Positions 1-6,082 are shown, numbered from the stretch's first letter. The stretch is 6,627 nucleotides of DNA from Chloroflexota bacterium (GCA_005888075.1 VBKD01000056.1:1-6627), one strand, 5' to 3'. Translations and numbers: made by a program. The notes: a model not told the origin generated them from the letters alone.

Positions 1-438
1 GATCTCGCGCACCTGGCGGATGAACCGCTCCGGCTCGAGGTCGACTGTCAGGCCCGGCACCGATTCCAGCTTGTCCAGGGTCCCGCCGGTATGCGCGAGC
101 GCCCGGCCGCTCAGCTTCGGCACCTTGACGCCACATGCTGCCGCCAGCGGCGCCGCGATCAAAGTCACCTTGTCCCCGACTCCACCGGTCGAATGCTTGT
201 CGACCTTGATGCCCTCGATTCCCGAAAGGTCGAGGACCTCGCCGCTGGCAACCATCGTCTGGGTGAGGGCCAGGGTCTCGGCGCGGGTCATCCCTCGGAT
301 GCAAACCGCCATCAGCCACGCGGCCATCTGGTAGTCGGGGATCTCTCCGCGTAGATATCCGGAAAGCAGAACCTGGATCTCTTCAGCCGAGTGCTCGAGC
401 CCATCGCGCTTGCGGCCGATGATCTCCAGAGGCGCCAC
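1..438 (-). CDS. deoA: Pyrimidine-nucleoside (thymidine) phosphorylase, N-terminal part; runs off left edge
   Basis: Phosphorolysis of thymidine, uridine or deoxyuridine to free base and (deoxy)ribose-1-phosphate, in the cytoplasm. Only the first 146 codons are present, with no internal stop; the full protein is usually about 430-440 residues. The N-terminal helical domain carries the family pattern GEIPDYQMAAWLMA (31-44) and RGMT (48-51). The phosphate-binding loop KHSTGGVGDK lies at 81-90 and a second conserved segment, SGRALAHTGGTLDKLES, at 110-126. These positions agree closely with Bacillus-type PyNP numbering, which supports the start. The start chosen is GTG at 438-436, with AGGA (plus-strand 446-449) seven bases upstream; in-frame stops lie just beyond it. 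The gene is divergent from the nucleoside importer operon, so import and cleavage are probably linked. The family (nucleoside phosphorylase II, shared with anthranilate phosphoribosyltransferase) is clear. Thymidine-only (DeoA) versus broader pyrimidine (Pdp) specificity cannot be settled from this fragment. Confidence 0.95.
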   Translation of the reverse strand, partial: MAPLEIIGRKRDGLEHSAEEIQVLLSGYLRGEIPDYQMAAWLMAVCIRGMTRAETLALTQTMVASGEVLDLSGIEGIKVDKHSTGGVGDKVTLIAAPLAAACGVKVPKLSGRALAHTGGTLDKLESVPGLTVDLEPERFIRQVREI

Positions 439-450
439 GAGGCAATCCTA

Positions 451-474
451 GTAACGTCACGGTTAAGGGGTTAC
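451..474. promoter_or_regulatory. Inverted repeat GTAAC-N14-GTTAC in divergent promoter region (possible operator)
   Basis: Arms GTAAC (451-455) and GTTAC (470-474) are perfect complements around a 14-base spacer. The left arm starts a near-palindrome, GTAACGTCAC (451-460, 8 of 10 symmetric). The segment also contains the direct repeat GGTTA (461-465 and 469-473). The right arm overlaps the -10-like hexamer of the importer, and the whole element lies directly upstream of the phosphorylase ribosome site. A regulator bound here could act on both divergent genes. Short repeats occur by chance, so this is tentative. Confidence 0.3.
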
Positions 475-477
475 AAT
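472..477 (+). promoter_or_regulatory. Possible -10 element of the importer operon
   Basis: TACAAT matches the sigma-70-type consensus TATAAT at five of six positions in an otherwise GC-rich stretch. It lies about 72 bases before the binding-protein ATG, giving a leader of roughly 65 bases. No good TTGACA-like -35 box is visible 16-18 bases upstream, which would fit an activator-dependent promoter or a false hit. Confidence 0.35.
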
Positions 478-497
478 CTCGCGTCGTCCGAGGAGGC

Positions 498-519
498 GGT
501 GACCTGTTCGCCGATCACC
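498..519 (+). promoter_or_regulatory. Inverted repeat GGTGA-N12-TCACC in the 5' leader
   Basis: GGTGA (498-502) and TCACC (515-519) are perfect 5-base complements separated by 12 bases, between the -10-like box and the binding-protein start. It follows an AGGAGG at 491-496 that is not used by any clear gene start. It could be a second operator or a small leader hairpin. I do not see the conserved core of a purine riboswitch. Confidence 0.2.
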
Positions 520-549
520 AATGTGTTCTGTCGAAAGGGGGCAGGAAGA

Positions 550-1581
550 ATGGTTCATAAACGTCTTGGAATTCTGGGCCTGGCGGCCGTCGCGTTGATG
601 ATCGCCGCGGCGTGCGGAGGCAGCTCCCCCGGCACCACCGCCAAGCAGATCAAGGTGGGTCTGGTGACAGACACGGGCGGTCTCAACGACAAGAGCTTCA
701 ACCACCTCGCCTATGTCGGCCTGCAAAAAGCCATCGCAGACCTTGGCATCAAGGGTGACGTCATCGAGTCGAAGAACGGCGACGAGTACGTGCCCAACCT
801 CACCAACTTCGCCTCGAAGGGCTATGACCTGGTGCTCGGCAACGGCTTCCTCATGCAGCCGGCGATCGGCACGGTGGCCGGCCAGTTCCCGAACGTTCAC
901 TTCGCCATCGTCGACGGCGCCGGCACGGATGCCAGCTTCAAAGACCTGAAGCTGCCCAACGTCCAGGATCTGCTGTTCAAGGAGCAGGAATCAGGCGCCC
1001 TCGTCGGCGCGATGGCGGGCATGCTGGAGAAGCAGGGCAAGGGCCCGGCCAACACGCACGTCATCGGCGCGGTGGGCGGCATCAGCATTCCGCCGGTCAA
1101 CCACTACATCGCGGGCTACAAGTGGGCCGCTGCGATGGAGGACCCGTCGATCAAGGTGCTGGTCGGCTACTCGAACGACTTCAGCGACCCGACCAAGTGC
1201 AGCTCGGTCGCCAAGAGCCAGATCGGCAACAAGGCTGAGTTCATCTTCCAGGTCGCCGGCGGGTGCGGTCTTGGCGCCCTGCAGGCGGCGGGCCAGGCGA
1301 AGGTGTACAGCTTCGGAGTGGACGCCGACCAGAAGGACGCCGATCCGTCGGTGATCGCAAGCGCCCTCAAGAAGGTTGACGTCGCCGTCTACACCTCGAT
1401 CAAGAGCGTCGTCAACGGCAAGTTCCAGGGCGGCGAGACACGTTTCAGCCTCCAGAACGACGCGACCGGTTACACGCTCGACAACTTCAACCTGCCGGCG
1501 GACGTGAAGGCAGAGGTCGACGGCCTGGCGGCGAAGATCAAGGCGGGAACGCTGACCCCACCAGCGGATATTCCGGCATAG
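550..1581 (+). CDS. BMP/PnrA-family nucleoside-binding lipoprotein (ABC importer substrate-binding protein)
   Basis: The extracytoplasmic receptor that captures nucleosides and delivers them to the permeases encoded downstream. The 343-residue precursor has a basic n-region (HKR, 3-5), a hydrophobic stretch (6-21) and a lipobox ending at Cys22 (AAAC, then GG), so the mature protein should be lipid-anchored. A Ser/Pro/Gly/Thr linker follows, then the Bmp domain (about 34-335). Visible family hallmarks are DTGGLNDKSFN (41-51), LVLGNGF, and the FGVDADQ loop with Asp258 and Asp260; in PnrA-type proteins the equivalent loop helps bind the ribose. Cys217 and Cys239 may pair as a disulfide. The start chosen is ATG 550, because it gives a textbook signal peptide and has AAAGGGGG (534-541) eight bases upstream. 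An in-frame GTG at 499 would add 17 unlikely residues. It is the first gene of the operon, followed by a hairpin. Family is confident; the preferred nucleoside (guanosine, adenosine or a pyrimidine) is not visible, though the divergent phosphorylase favours pyrimidines. Confidence 0.93.
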   Translation: MVHKRLGILGLAAVALMIAAACGGSSPGTTAKQIKVGLVTDTGGLNDKSFNHLAYVGLQKAIADLGIKGDVIESKNGDEYVPNLTNFASKGYDLVLGNGFLMQPAIGTVAGQFPNVHFAIVDGAGTDASFKDLKLPNVQDLLFKEQESGALVGAMAGMLEKQGKGPANTHVIGAVGGISIPPVNHYIAGYKWAAAMEDPSIKVLVGYSNDFSDPTKCSSVAKSQIGNKAEFIFQVAGGCGLGALQAAGQAKVYSFGVDADQKDADPSVIASALKKVDVAVYTSIKSVVNGKFQGGETRFSLQNDATGYTLDNFNLPADVKAEVDGLAAKIKAGTLTPPADIPA

Positions 1582-1590
1582 CCAACGCAA

Positions 1591-1618
1591 CGGGGGCGGG
1601 CACACAATCCCGCCCCCG
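1591..1618 (+). terminator. Strong GC hairpin after the binding-protein gene (attenuator, leaky terminator or mRNA stabiliser)
   Basis: A perfect 10-base-pair stem, CGGGGGCGGG (1591-1600) with CCCGCCCCCG (1609-1618), closes the 8-base loop CACACAAT. It begins nine bases after the binding-protein stop. It is followed by ATTCACCG, so there is no T-run and it is not a classical intrinsic terminator. By analogy with other importer operons, it could protect the upstream message or lower permease expression relative to the binding protein. The permease reading frame is open through the hairpin, so coding for the permease N-terminus cannot be excluded. Confidence 0.55.
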
Positions 1619-1697
1619 ATTCACCGCCCTTCGCAACCTCGGGCGAGGCCTGGCGGTTCCACTTGGATCGGTTCTCTTCGCGTTTGTAGTCGGCGGC

Positions 1698-2804
1698 TTG
1701 ATCGTGGCCATCGCGGGAGCCGACCCGCTGGCGGCCTATCAAGGACTGCTTTGCGGCGGGCTGGGCGCCCTGTGCGGCGGCTGCGAAAACCCCGCCCTCC
1801 AGATCTCGAACACGATCGTTTTCGTGACTCCTCTGATCACAACCGGCATCGCCGTCGCGCTGCCGTTTCGCGCGGGCCTCTTCAACATCGGAGCCGAAGG
1901 CCAGCTCCTGGCGGGCGCGGTCACCTACACCGTGATCGGTATCAAGCTTGGGAACGGGCCGGCGCCGGTGGTGATCCCCGTTGCGCTGATTGGGGGAATG
2001 CTGGCCGGGTCGCTGTGGGCGGGCATCGCCGGAGTGCTGAAGGCTTTGGTCGGCGCGCACGAGGTCGTGACCACCATCATGCTCAACTACGTCGCGCAGT
2101 GGCTCGTGCGCTTCCTCATCATCGGGGGTCCGCTCCAAGCGCCGAACGGCTTCTCGGCGTCGCCGCCGACCGGTCCTGGCGCCAGGCTGCCCACCTTGCT
2201 GCCGCATGACAACTCGCTCATCATCTTTGGCCTCCCATCGAGCGTCTATCGCGTTCACACCGGCCTTTTCATCGCGCTCGCCGCGGCCGCTCTGTTCGCC
2301 TTCCTCCTGTGGAGGACTTCGCTCGGTTACGAGATTCGCGCCGTCGGCCAGAGCCAGCGAGCGGCCCGCTACGCGGGCGTCGACGTGCGCCGCACGATCA
2401 TCGTCACGATGCTCATCGCGGGTGCGTTCTCCGGGCTGGCCGGTGCCATCCAGATCGCGGGAGTCGACCACGGCCTCACCGACAAGTACTTCAGCGACAC
2501 CACCGGGTTCGACGCGATCGCAGTCGCGCTCCTCGGGCTGGGCAGCGCGACCGGCATCATCCTGGCTTCGATCCTGCTCGGAGCTCTCCACGCGGGCGGG
2601 GCGGTCATGCAGAGTGACGCCGGCATCTCCGCCAACCTGGTTCTGGTCCTCCAGGCGCTGATCCTGTTCAGCATCGCCGCCAATTTTGTCGGCGCGATCA
2701 GGCGCCTCCTGCCGTTCGGCCGCAAGCCGGCCGCGCTGCCGCCGGACCTTCCGCCCGCCGCCGGCCTCATGTCCGAATCGGCCACCCCGACAGTTCAGAC
2801 ATGA
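1698..2804 (+). CDS. Nucleoside ABC importer permease 1 (BPD_transp_2, YufP/NupP-like); true start probably upstream
   Basis: First of the two membrane subunits that form the nucleoside channel. It is a multi-helix protein of the branched-chain-type permease family (PF02653). Numbered from TTG 1698 (368 residues), the family signature NIGAEGQ is at 63-69 following FRAGLF. The cytoplasmic coupling region, with IRAVGQSQRAARYAGVDV, begins at 213 and should contact the ATPase. The C-terminus is Pro-rich. The start is uncertain. TTG 1698 is the first ATG/GTG/TTG in frame, but it lacks a ribosome site and cuts the first helix. Upstream in-frame codons (about 1617-1697) encode basic residues and then a hydrophobic run (LAVPLGSVLFAFVVGG) that completes it. 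CTG 1650 is the only near-standard alternative. Three cysteines (19, 26, 29) lie in the loop after helix 1. The stop overlaps the next start as ATGA. Paralogous to permease 2. Confidence 0.88.
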   Translation: MIVAIAGADPLAAYQGLLCGGLGALCGGCENPALQISNTIVFVTPLITTGIAVALPFRAGLFNIGAEGQLLAGAVTYTVIGIKLGNGPAPVVIPVALIGGMLAGSLWAGIAGVLKALVGAHEVVTTIMLNYVAQWLVRFLIIGGPLQAPNGFSASPPTGPGARLPTLLPHDNSLIIFGLPSSVYRVHTGLFIALAAAALFAFLLWRTSLGYEIRAVGQSQRAARYAGVDVRRTIIVTMLIAGAFSGLAGAIQIAGVDHGLTDKYFSDTTGFDAIAVALLGLGSATGIILASILLGALHAGGAVMQSDAGISANLVLVLQALILFSIAANFVGAIRRLLPFGRKPAALPPDLPPAAGLMSESATPTVQT

Positions 2805-3751
2805 CAGCGATCTCGGACATCCTCCACCTCCTGTTCACTGCGAACCTTTGGCAGGCCACGCTGTCCGCGGCGATCCTGCTGCTGCTGCCGGCGCTCGGTG
2901 GCGTCATCTCAGAACGCAGCGGCGTCGTCAACATCGCGATGGAAGGCATGATGCTGACCGGCGCCTTCTTCGGCGTCGTCGCCGCCCTCGCGTGGCACAA
3001 TCCCTGGCTCGCGACCGGCGTGGCCATCCTGGCCGGCGGCCTGATGGCCGCGGTGCACGCGGTCGTATCGATCCAGTTTCGCGCCGACCAGATCGTGAGC
3101 GGAATCGCGATCAACATCTTTGCGGCCGGGCTGACCGTGTTCTTGATCAACCGAATTTTCGGGCTGCAGGACGTCGGCCACCTCGGACCGAACGAAGGGC
3201 TGCCCTATATCAGCATCGGCGGGCTCGACCAGATCCCTTTCTTCGGCAAGGTCCTGTTTCAGCAGAACATCGTCGTGTACGTCGCACTCGTGCTTCTCGT
3301 GCTCATTCACGTGCTGCTGTTCCGCACCCGGATCGGGCTGCGCATCCGCGCCGTCGGCGAGCATCCGCAGGCTGCCGATACTGCCGGCATCAACGTCTTT
3401 TTCATCCGCTACAGCGCCGTGATCACAAGTGGCCTGCTGTCCGGACTCTCCGGAGCATTCCTCGCGATCGGGGTGTCGAACACGTTCGTGCCGAACATGA
3501 CCGACGGGCGGGGATACATCGCACTGGCGGCGATGATCTTCGGCAAGTGGACACCGTTCGGCGCCTTCGGGGCCTGCCTCATCTTTGGGCTGGGCGAGGC
3601 GATCTATGCCAACAACTCGATCATCCACGCATCCCCCTACCTGCTGAGCATGCTGCCCTACATCATCACGCTCGTCGTTCTCGCCGGTGTGGTCGGCAGG
3701 AGCAGCCCGCCGGCCGCTGACGGTATCCCCTACGTGCCGGGTTCGGAATGA
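2801..3751 (+). CDS. Nucleoside ABC importer permease 2 (BPD_transp_2, YufQ/NupQ-like)
   Basis: Second membrane subunit, pairing with permease 1. It has 316 residues, normal for this shorter partner. Hydrophobic segments cover most of the chain, the first at about 19-36. The signature NIAMEGMM at 44-51 follows ERSGVV and corresponds to NIGAEGQ in permease 1. The cytoplasmic coupling loop RTRIGLRIRAVGEHPQAADT is at 175-194, followed by AGINV. The conserved stretch MTDGRGYIALAAMIFGKW precedes the last helices. The start is ATG 2801, sharing ATGA with the permease 1 stop. There is no strong ribosome site of its own, so translational coupling is likely. The stop overlaps the ATPase start in the same way. 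Nothing is missing or broken. Confidence 0.94.
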   Translation: MTAISDILHLLFTANLWQATLSAAILLLLPALGGVISERSGVVNIAMEGMMLTGAFFGVVAALAWHNPWLATGVAILAGGLMAAVHAVVSIQFRADQIVSGIAINIFAAGLTVFLINRIFGLQDVGHLGPNEGLPYISIGGLDQIPFFGKVLFQQNIVVYVALVLLVLIHVLLFRTRIGLRIRAVGEHPQAADTAGINVFFIRYSAVITSGLLSGLSGAFLAIGVSNTFVPNMTDGRGYIALAAMIFGKWTPFGAFGACLIFGLGEAIYANNSIIHASPYLLSMLPYIITLVVLAGVVGRSSPPAADGIPYVPGSE

Positions 3752-5286
3752 GCGACGAACGGCTCGCCGTCGACCTGCGAGGCATCACCAAACAGTTCCC
3801 CGGGGTGCTCGCGAACAGCAATGTCGACTTCAGCGTTCGCGCCGGTGAGATTCACGCGCTCGTCGGCGAGAACGGCGCGGGCAAGACGACGCTGATGAAC
3901 ATCCTGTACGGGCTCGTGCATGCGGATTCGGGCGAGATCCTGGTCGACGGCAAGCCCGCTCGCATCTCGGGTCCGCGAGACGCGATCGCGCACGGCATCG
4001 GCATGGTGCACCAGCACTTCATGCTCATTCCCGTTTTCACCGTCGGTGAGAACGTGATGTTGGGCCGCGAGCCTGTGACCGGCCCCGACTTCTACGACCA
4101 CCGTCACGCGCGCCAGGCGATCCAAGAGCTGACTCGCCGCTATGGCTTGGCGCTCGACCCCGACGCACGCATGGGCGACCTGCCGGTCGGGCTGCAACAG
4201 CGAGCAGAGATCGTGAAGGTGCTTTATCGCGGCGCCAACATCCTCATCCTGGACGAGCCGACCGGAGTGCTCACCCCGCAGGAGAGCAAGGAGCTCTTCG
4301 GCGTGCTGCGCGACCTGGTCAAGGCGGGCAAGACGATCATCTTCATCAGCCACAAGCTGCGTGAGGTGCTCGAGATCTCCGACCGCATCACCGTGATGCG
4401 ACGAGGCAAGGTCGTCGGCCACCTGACCACCAAGGAGACCGACGAAGAAAGTATCGCGACGCTGATGGTCGGCCGCGAGGTGCTGCTGCGGGTGGACAAG
4501 AAGCCCGCCCAGCCAGGCGCCGTCACCTTCAAGGTCGAGAACCTGACGGCCAACTCCGACCGCGGGGTGCCCGCTTTGAAAGGCGTGTCCTTCGAGCTTC
4601 GCGAAGGCGAGATCCTCGGCATCGCCGGAGTGGAGGGAAACGGTCAGAGCGAGCTCACCGAGGTGCTGGCCGGAAGCAGGCGCGTGACCGGCGGCCGCGT
4701 GCTGCTCGGGGATCGCGACGTGACGACGTTCGACGCGCGCACGGAGCGCGAGGCGGGCATCGCGTTCATCCCCGAGGACCGGCGTGGCGCGGGCCTGGTG
4801 CTCAGCTACTCGATCGCCGAGAACCTCATCCTTGGCCGGCAGCGCTCGCACCAGTTCGCATGGCATGAATTCGTCCTGCAGCTGAACGCCATCTGGAGCT
4901 GGGCGCGAAGGCTCGTCAAGGAGTTCGACATCCGCACGCCCAGCATCAACACCGCGGTGAGAAATCTCTCCGGCGGCAATCAACAGAAGGTCATCGTCGC
5001 GCGAGAGATGGGCACGCATCCCAAAGTTCTCATCGCGGCGCAACCGACCCGCGGCGTCGACATCGGCGCCATCGAGTTCATCCACCGCCGCCTCATCGCC
5101 GAGCGCGACGCGGGCACGGCGATCCTTCTCGTGTCGGCGGAGCTGGACGAGATCCGCTCGCTGTCTGACCGCATCGCCGTCATGTACGAGGGCCAGATCG
5201 TGAGCATCGAGCCGCCGGATGCGCCGGAAGAACGGCTCGGCCTGCTCATGACCGGCGGCGGCGCGCCTCGAGTGGGGGCCGCCTAG
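3748..5286 (+). CDS. Nucleoside ABC importer ATPase, two fused nucleotide-binding domains (YufO/NupO-like)
   Basis: Cytoplasmic ATP-hydrolysing subunit that powers the two permeases. At 512 residues it is typical of the double-domain ATPases of sugar and nucleoside importers. Domain 1 has Walker A GENGAGKTT (40-48), Q-loop Gln89, Walker B ILILDEPT (Asp169, Glu170) and switch His202, but a divergent signature, LPVGLQQR (145-152). Domain 2 is the reverse: its Walker A is degenerate (GVEGNGQSEL, 294-303, no Lys-Thr), Walker B reads LIAAQPTRGVD (Asp and Glu lost) and the switch His is absent (SAELDE), while the signature LSGGNQQK (407-414) is canonical. This pattern is usual for the family and predicts one competent ATP site, built from Walker A/B of domain 1 and the signature of domain 2. 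The ATG overlaps the permease 2 stop (ATGA). It is the last operon gene, whereas in most related operons the ATPase precedes the permeases. Its stop overlaps the stop of the convergent HAD gene. Confidence 0.95.
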   Translation: MSDERLAVDLRGITKQFPGVLANSNVDFSVRAGEIHALVGENGAGKTTLMNILYGLVHADSGEILVDGKPARISGPRDAIAHGIGMVHQHFMLIPVFTVGENVMLGREPVTGPDFYDHRHARQAIQELTRRYGLALDPDARMGDLPVGLQQRAEIVKVLYRGANILILDEPTGVLTPQESKELFGVLRDLVKAGKTIIFISHKLREVLEISDRITVMRRGKVVGHLTTKETDEESIATLMVGREVLLRVDKKPAQPGAVTFKVENLTANSDRGVPALKGVSFELREGEILGIAGVEGNGQSELTEVLAGSRRVTGGRVLLGDRDVTTFDARTEREAGIAFIPEDRRGAGLVLSYSIAENLILGRQRSHQFAWHEFVLQLNAIWSWARRLVKEFDIRTPSINTAVRNLSGGNQQKVIVAREMGTHPKVLIAAQPTRGVDIGAIEFIHRRLIAERDAGTAILLVSAELDEIRSLSDRIAVMYEGQIVSIEPPDAPEERLGLLMTGGGAPRVGAA

Positions 5287-6011
5287 CTCTCATCGAGCCG
5301 CGACAGCAGCGGCTCGAGCTCTGAGATGCTGCTCAGCCGGTGCCAGCCCGATGCCGGCATCGACTCCTCCGGCACATGCTCGTGATGCCACGTGACGTGA
5401 TACGGGATATGCACCGCACGCGCGCCGAGCTCCAGAACCGGGAGCACATCGGAGCGAAGCGAGTTGCCGACCATCACGAATTGTTCGGCGTCGATGCCAC
5501 GCCGAGTGAAGATGCCGCGATACGAGTCGACGTTCTTCTCACTGACGATCTCCACACCCAAAAAAAGATCGCCCAAACCAGACCTCGCGAGCTTGCTTTC
5601 CTGGTCGAACAGATCGCCCTTGGTGATCAGCAGCAGGTCGTAGCTCTGACTCAGCTCGCGCAGCGTCGATTCGACCCCATCGAGAAGCTCGGTCGGCTCG
5701 AGCAGCATCTTCTTGCCCCAGTTGAGAATCACCTCGAGGTCGGAAGCCGGAATACGCCCTTCGGTCAGCTCGATCGCCGTTTCGAGCATCGACAGCGTGA
5801 ACGACTTGACGCCGTAGCCGTAGACGCTGAGGTTCTTCATCTCCATCTCGGCCAGCCGAGTGTCGGCATCAGCGTCGGGCACGTGGCGCCGGATCAAATC
5901 CCGAAAGGCAGTCTGCGTGACCTCGAAATGCGACTCGCTGTGCCAGAGCGTGTCGTCGCCGTCGAACCCAACCACCCGAATCGGCACAAGCCGATTATCC
6001 GGGCTGGGCAA
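5283..6011 (-). CDS. HAD-superfamily hydrolase (probable small-molecule phosphatase)
   Basis: A soluble hydrolase of the haloacid dehalogenase superfamily, most likely a Mg-dependent phosphatase. All four motifs are present: motif I DGDDT (17-21; nucleophile Asp17, acid/base Asp19), motif II Thr130 in LLLITKGD, motif III Lys159 in VSEKN, and motif IV GNSLRSD (182-188, Asp188). A helical C1-type cap fills about 24-115. Length (242) suits the family. The start is uncertain: TTG at 6011-6009 has AGGAG directly against it (spacing zero), and GTG at 5987-5985 is an alternative that loses eight residues and keeps motif I. The gene converges on the nucleoside importer, their stops sharing CTAG. A 5'-nucleotidase (YjjG-like) or sugar-phosphate phosphatase would fit the salvage theme, but position alone is weak evidence and the substrate is unknown. 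Confidence 0.88.
   Translation of the reverse strand: MPSPDNRLVPIRVVGFDGDDTLWHSESHFEVTQTAFRDLIRRHVPDADADTRLAEMEMKNLSVYGYGVKSFTLSMLETAIELTEGRIPASDLEVILNWGKKMLLEPTELLDGVESTLRELSQSYDLLLITKGDLFDQESKLARSGLGDLFLGVEIVSEKNVDSYRGIFTRRGIDAEQFVMVGNSLRSDVLPVLELGARAVHIPYHVTWHHEHVPEESMPASGWHRLSSISELEPLLSRLDES
5293..5317. terminator. Hairpin just past the importer operon end (possible bidirectional terminator)
   Basis: TCGAGCCGC (5293-5301) and GCGGCTCGA (5309-5317) form a perfect 9-base-pair stem with loop GACAGCA, six bases after the ATPase stop. There is no T-run on either side. It lies inside the last codons of the convergent HAD gene, so codon constraints could also explain it. Its position at a tail-to-tail junction is what makes a termination role plausible. 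Confidence 0.35.
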
Positions 6012-6082
6012 CTCCTGACGTTTTGATCGGGCTCGGAGCGTGGCGCCGCCCCCTCTGTACCTCTACACGTCGAACGGCGCGC

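Noticed and set aside
20..354. Plus-strand open frames over the left edge
   Set aside because: They lie opposite the clear N-terminal domain of the pyrimidine-nucleoside phosphorylase and show no domain.
391..549. Longer N-terminus for the binding protein (starts at 391 or GTG 499)
   Set aside because: The extra residues are not signal-peptide-like. Starting at 391 would overlap the phosphorylase start. ATG 550 gives a proper lipoprotein signal and a well-spaced ribosome site.
475..549. Purine riboswitch in the importer leader
   Set aside because: The leader is only about 65-75 bases and lacks the paired loops and conserved core of the known purine aptamers.
1591..1618. Classical intrinsic terminator ending the binding-protein transcript
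   Set aside because: No T-run follows the stem, and the downstream permeases and ATPase clearly belong to the same transporter. At most it is a partial terminator.
1470..2591. Long minus-strand open frame opposite permease 1 (373 codons)
   Set aside because: The translation is low-complexity and rich in Arg, Asp, Glu and Gln with no domain. The opposite strand encodes a clear permease, so this is a by-product of GC-rich codon bias.
2686..3720. Plus-strand 344-codon open frame overlapping permease 2
   Set aside because: Arg- and Pro-rich out-of-frame translation. The overlapping frame encodes a membrane protein with family signatures and ATGA junctions at both ends.
3730..5085. Long minus-strand open frame opposite the ATPase (451 codons)
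   Set aside because: The plus strand carries all ABC ATPase motifs. The reverse frame has no recognisable family and the His/Asp/Arg-rich look of antisense translation.
5340..6026. Plus-strand 228-codon open frame opposite the HAD gene
   Set aside because: The minus strand holds all four HAD motifs in order. The plus frame has no recognisable family.
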